Source: Actinomycetes bacterium (GTDB lineage Bacteria; Actinomycetota; Actinomycetes; Actinomycetales; Dermatophilaceae). From it: a stretch of 64,000 bases of DNA. Within the stretch, counting starts at the first letter, position 1. Every line of letters starts with the position of its first letter. Under the pieces are notes generated by a model that saw only the letters and a program-made list of their open reading frames with translations, was not told where the DNA came from and ran no database searches. Both the position numbers and the translations under genes were made by a program. The stretch covers positions 124,001 to 188,000 of the forward strand of contig JAEZWF010000042.1 in assembly GCA_023420415.1 (NCBI GenBank), given 5' to 3'. Positions 62,185 through 64,000 of this stretch are shown here, in pieces.

Positions 62185-62657
62185 GCGACCTCGGTCTGTG
62201 GGCACTCGACCGCGGTGATCCCGTAGCCGTCCTCCCGGGTGATCTTGGTGATCTCGTTCTGGAGCGCGACGCCGCTGGTCGTGCCGGTCACCGGGACGAT
62301 GTCGCCCTCGAGGATGTAACCGCCCATGAAGCCCTGGCCCGCGAGCATCGAACCGGCGCTGAACACCCCCACGCCGAGCACCCCGACCAGGGCCAGACCG
62401 GCCATCACGATGGCGGCGATCGCGAGTCCTCGCCCGCCGTTCGACGGTGGCTGGCCGAGGTATGCCGGTGGGCCGCCGCTCACTGGTGCGCTCCACTGCG
62501 GGGTCGGCTGAGTCCACTGCCCGTGCGGCTGGCTGTGCGGCTGGCTGGGCCAGCCGGGGTGGGCCGGGACGCCGGCCGGAGCGTGGCTGTGGTCCACGGC
62601 CGGGGGCGGCGTGGCACCCGGGCCGGGCGGCGCGAACGGGTTCGGCGGGACGGACAT
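62079..62657 (-). CDS. DUF4333/DUF4190-like membrane protein with proline-rich N-terminus
   Basis: A 192-residue protein: proline/histidine-rich cytoplasmic region (1-70), one membrane helix (about 75-105, GLAIAAIVMAGLALVGVLG), and an extracellular domain with paired cysteines (VECPQTEVAQGVVVVCRGEADGF), a DUF4333-like pattern. Such proteins are common in actinobacteria and of unknown function. AGGAGG precedes the ATG. Its last 106 bases overlap the convergent GT2 gene. Confidence 0.75.
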   Translation of the reverse strand: MSVPPNPFAPPGPGATPPPAVDHSHAPAGVPAHPGWPSQPHSQPHGQWTQPTPQWSAPVSGGPPAYLGQPPSNGGRGLAIAAIVMAGLALVGVLGVGVFSAGSMLAGQGFMGGYILEGDIVPVTGTTSGVALQNEITKITREDGYGITAVECPQTEVAQGVVVVCRGEADGFAWTGIVTFADDAGNFVLEQY

Positions 62658-62782
62658 GGTTCCTCCTGTGGTTCGCGGCCAGCATGGGGCGGTCGGCAGC
62701 GTTGCGGAGGCGTTTTGACCGATCTGTTACGCGCGTCGAGCTGAACGGGGGACGCGCAGGGTATGCCGCGGGGGTGCCCTCC

Positions 62783-62850
62783 ACTCGTTGCCCGCCACTC
62801 GGCATCCGCAGCCCGAAACCGGCCCCCGTGCCGAGTGATCGGCAACGAGT
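62783..62850. repeat. 68-bp palindromic element, copy 1 of tandem pair
   Basis: Outer arms ACTCGTTGCC / GGCAACGAGT, inner arms CACTCGGC / GCCGAGTG around a loop with CCGAAACCGG. Differs from copy 2 at 4 of 68 positions; the period is 81 bp. Confidence 0.9.
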
Positions 62851-62863
62851 CCCACCGCCGTCC

Positions 62864-62931
62864 ACTCGTTGCCCGCCACTCGGCATCCGCCACCCGAAAC
62901 CGGCCCCAGTGCCGAGTGATCGGCAACAAGT
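62864..62931. repeat. 68-bp palindromic element, copy 2 of tandem pair
   Basis: Same structure as copy 1, 64 of 68 bases identical. A diverged third copy of equal length is at 6156-6223 next to the other tRNA-Ser gene. Confidence 0.9.
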
Positions 62932-62962
62932 CGGGCGCGCTGGTTGGGTCGCTCACCGCGGA

Positions 62963-63029
62963 GGCGGAGGGAGCCGTCGTCCGCGGACCAGCTCGTTCCT
63001 CGCTGGGCCGCGGACTCCTCCCAAATCCC
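62963..63029. repeat. 67-bp hairpin element carrying a tRNA-Ser 3'-end copy
   Basis: Same first 17 and last 15 bases as 6262-6328. Central stem TCCGCGG / CCGCGGA and CCAGC / GCTGG. GCGGAGGCGGAGGGA at 62958-62972 repeats the 3' end of the adjacent tRNA-Ser(GCT) (63089-63103). Confidence 0.8.
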
Positions 63030-63040
63030 ACGTGCTCGAT

Positions 63041-63087
63041 AAACGAGCATGACCCCGACGAAAAGCGTGTCGGGGTCATGCTCGTTT
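63041..63087 (-). terminator. terminator of tRNA-Ser(GCT)
   Basis: Perfect 19-bp stem (AAACGAGCATGACCCCGAC with its complement) and 9-base loop, starting at the tRNA 3' end and ending in TTT on the minus strand. Confidence 0.9.
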
Positions 63088-63179
63088 GGCGGAGGCGGAG
63101 GGATTTGAACCCTCGATGGGCGATTAACCCAAACCGCATTAGCAGTGCGGCGCCATAGACCGGACTAGGCGACGCCTCC
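63087..63179 (-). tRNA. tRNA-Ser (anticodon GCT)
   Basis: Minus strand: acceptor GGAGGCG / CGCCTCC, discriminator G, encoded CCA; anticodon stem CCGCA/TGCGG with loop CTGCTAA gives GCT; long variable arm (class II); T-arm GGGTTCAAATCCC. Decodes AGC/AGU. Confidence 0.97.
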
Positions 63180-63323
63180 ACGCCCGGACCACATCTCGCA
63201 GCCGAGCCCGCACAGGTTATCCGCCCGACGTGGACCGGAGCAAAGCGGCCCCGACACCCACGGCGAGCGACGCACCCAGCCGGCCACGCGACATACCTGC
63301 GCCCGTCCCGGCGGGGCACCCCG

Positions 63324-64000
63324 TCAGCTGCAGATGTCCTGGTTGGCCGTGCGCGCCTCGATCGTCGTGGTCGCGCTCGTCCTGGGGGCCGTGGCGGTCA
63401 CCGACGGCGACGGCAGCGGGTCGGTGCCCAGACGGTTCGGCACCTCGACCGCCTGCGGCGAGTTCAGGCCCATGCTCAGCTCGAGCGTCGACCCCACCAG
63501 CTGGTCCTCACGGATCTGCGCGCCCGGGAAGGCGGCTGCGACCGTGCGCGCCTCGTCCTCCATGCCCGGGCCGTAGCGCACGACGACCCCCTTGGTCGGG
63601 TCGCCGGTGCCCGTCACGTAACCATCGACCTGGAACCCCTGGACCGACAGCGCCGCGGCCGCCTGCTTGGCCAGGCCCGGCACGCCGGAGTCGTTCGTGA
63701 CCCTGACGTTGATCTTGTCGGGCGACACGGTCAGCGGCGGTTCCGTCGTGGTCGGCGACGCCGTCGCCGACGTCGTGCCCGACGGCACCTTCGTGCCGGG
63801 CAGCGGTTTGTCCTCACGCATCGCCGCCCAGATCGTCTCCGCAGCCGGGGTCCACTGCACCCGGTTGGGGTCGGCCGGGTAGCTCTCGGTCGGGAGCTTC
63901 ACGAACCGGATCTGGTCGGTGCCGATCCGCGCGACGCTCTGGGCGATGTCCCGCATCTCGCCGACATCGAGGCCGCTGTCGGTCGTCATCGCCCCCGTGG
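63324..64000 (-). CDS. LCP-family protein, C-terminal part (cut by window edge)
   Basis: The open frame continues past base 64000, so the start is missing; about 225 residues are visible. The beginning (TDSGLDVGEMRDIAQSVARI) matches the end of the LytR-CpsA-Psr catalytic domain; after a threonine-rich linker there is a LytR_C domain (INVRVTNDSGVPGLAKQAAA ... VVRYGPGMEDEARTVA). LCP proteins attach glycopolymers to peptidoglycan outside the membrane. It ends in a threonine-rich tail. Confidence 0.85.
   Translation of the reverse strand, partial: TGAMTTDSGLDVGEMRDIAQSVARIGTDQIRFVKLPTESYPADPNRVQWTPAAETIWAAMREDKPLPGTKVPSGTTSATASPTTTEPPLTVSPDKINVRVTNDSGVPGLAKQAAAALSVQGFQVDGYVTGTGDPTKGVVVRYGPGMEDEARTVAAAFPGAQIREDQLVGSTLELSMGLNSPQAVEVPNRLGTDPLPSPSVTATAPRTSATTTIEARTANQDICS

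Noticed and set aside
1..64000. Long open frames antisense to real genes (for example opposite the histidine kinases, nrdA, pckG and the M36 protease)
   Set aside because: They are an effect of GC-rich codon bias; they have no ribosome-binding sites and arginine/histidine/proline-rich, low-complexity translations.
1..64000. CRISPR array, insertion sequence or prophage
   Set aside because: No regularly spaced identical direct repeats with unique spacers, and no transposase, integrase or phage structural genes were found. The tandem hairpins have only two to three copies.
1..64000. GTATGCCG as a KOPS/Chi-like oriented signal
   Set aside because: Counts on both strands are nearly equal in the window and no orientation switch is seen, unlike polar replication or recombination signals.

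Overview
The window is chromosomal DNA of a very GC-rich (roughly 70% or more) actinobacterium. Gene content (PntAB transhydrogenase, GTP-type PEP carboxykinase, PhoPR-like two-component system, class I ribonucleotide reductase behind a cobalamin riboswitch, LCP protein, WXG100-like protein, many GTG starts and ATGA/GTGA gene overlaps) fits the Actinomycetes. The overall style suggests an Intrasporangiaceae-like organism, but this is an inference and no 16S gene is present. There is no prophage, transposase, integrase or CRISPR array. Three tRNA genes are present: Ser-CGA, Arg-ACG and Ser-GCT.

Layout. 1-4.3 kb: a two-component system (LuxR-type regulator plus HisKA_3 kinase) followed by a SHOCT protein and an ABC exporter. 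4.5-6.1 kb: a response-regulator/thioredoxin-reductase-like fusion without the redox CxxC. 6.2-16.8 kb: tRNA-Ser(CGA), a secreted phosphoesterase, a DHA2 exporter, DedA, tadA, upp, a GMC oxidoreductase, a PH-domain protein, an amino-acid permease and a frameshifted DUF559/AbiEi-like gene. 16.8-34 kb: pntBA, pirin, acyl-CoA ligase, an SDR enzyme, three DHA2 exporters with MarR regulators, an AlaA-like aminotransferase and twin crcB fluoride channels. 34-39 kb: a WYL regulator, then nrdAB preceded by two NrdR-like boxes and a cobalamin riboswitch. 39-43.6 kb: a frameshifted M23/I36 secreted protein and an orphan type-VII-secretion-like cassette. 43.7-50.7 kb: tRNA-Arg, pckG, and a sugar ABC transporter with a universal stress protein and a LacI regulator. 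50.7-56 kb: a methyltransferase, a 504-residue protein of unknown function and an M36 metalloprotease. 56.4-62.7 kb: a PhoPR-like system with PhoP-type direct repeats in front of itself and in front of the downstream glycosyltransferase operon. 62.7-64 kb: repeats, tRNA-Ser(GCT) and the 3' part of an LCP gene.

The most striking feature is not a gene. The octamer GTATGCCG (or its complement CGGCATAC) occurs about 70 times by eye, on both strands equally, inside and between genes, where about two are expected. Between genes it extends to GTATGCCGCGTGG and often forms inverted pairs at gene ends, as DNA uptake sequences do in Neisseriaceae and Pasteurellaceae. Inside genes it forces otherwise rare codons (TAT, ATA, GCA).

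A second unusual feature is a pair of homologous, structured regions downstream of both tRNA-Ser genes. Each is built from a 68-bp palindromic element and a 67-bp hairpin element that carries a copy of the 3' end of its own tRNA.
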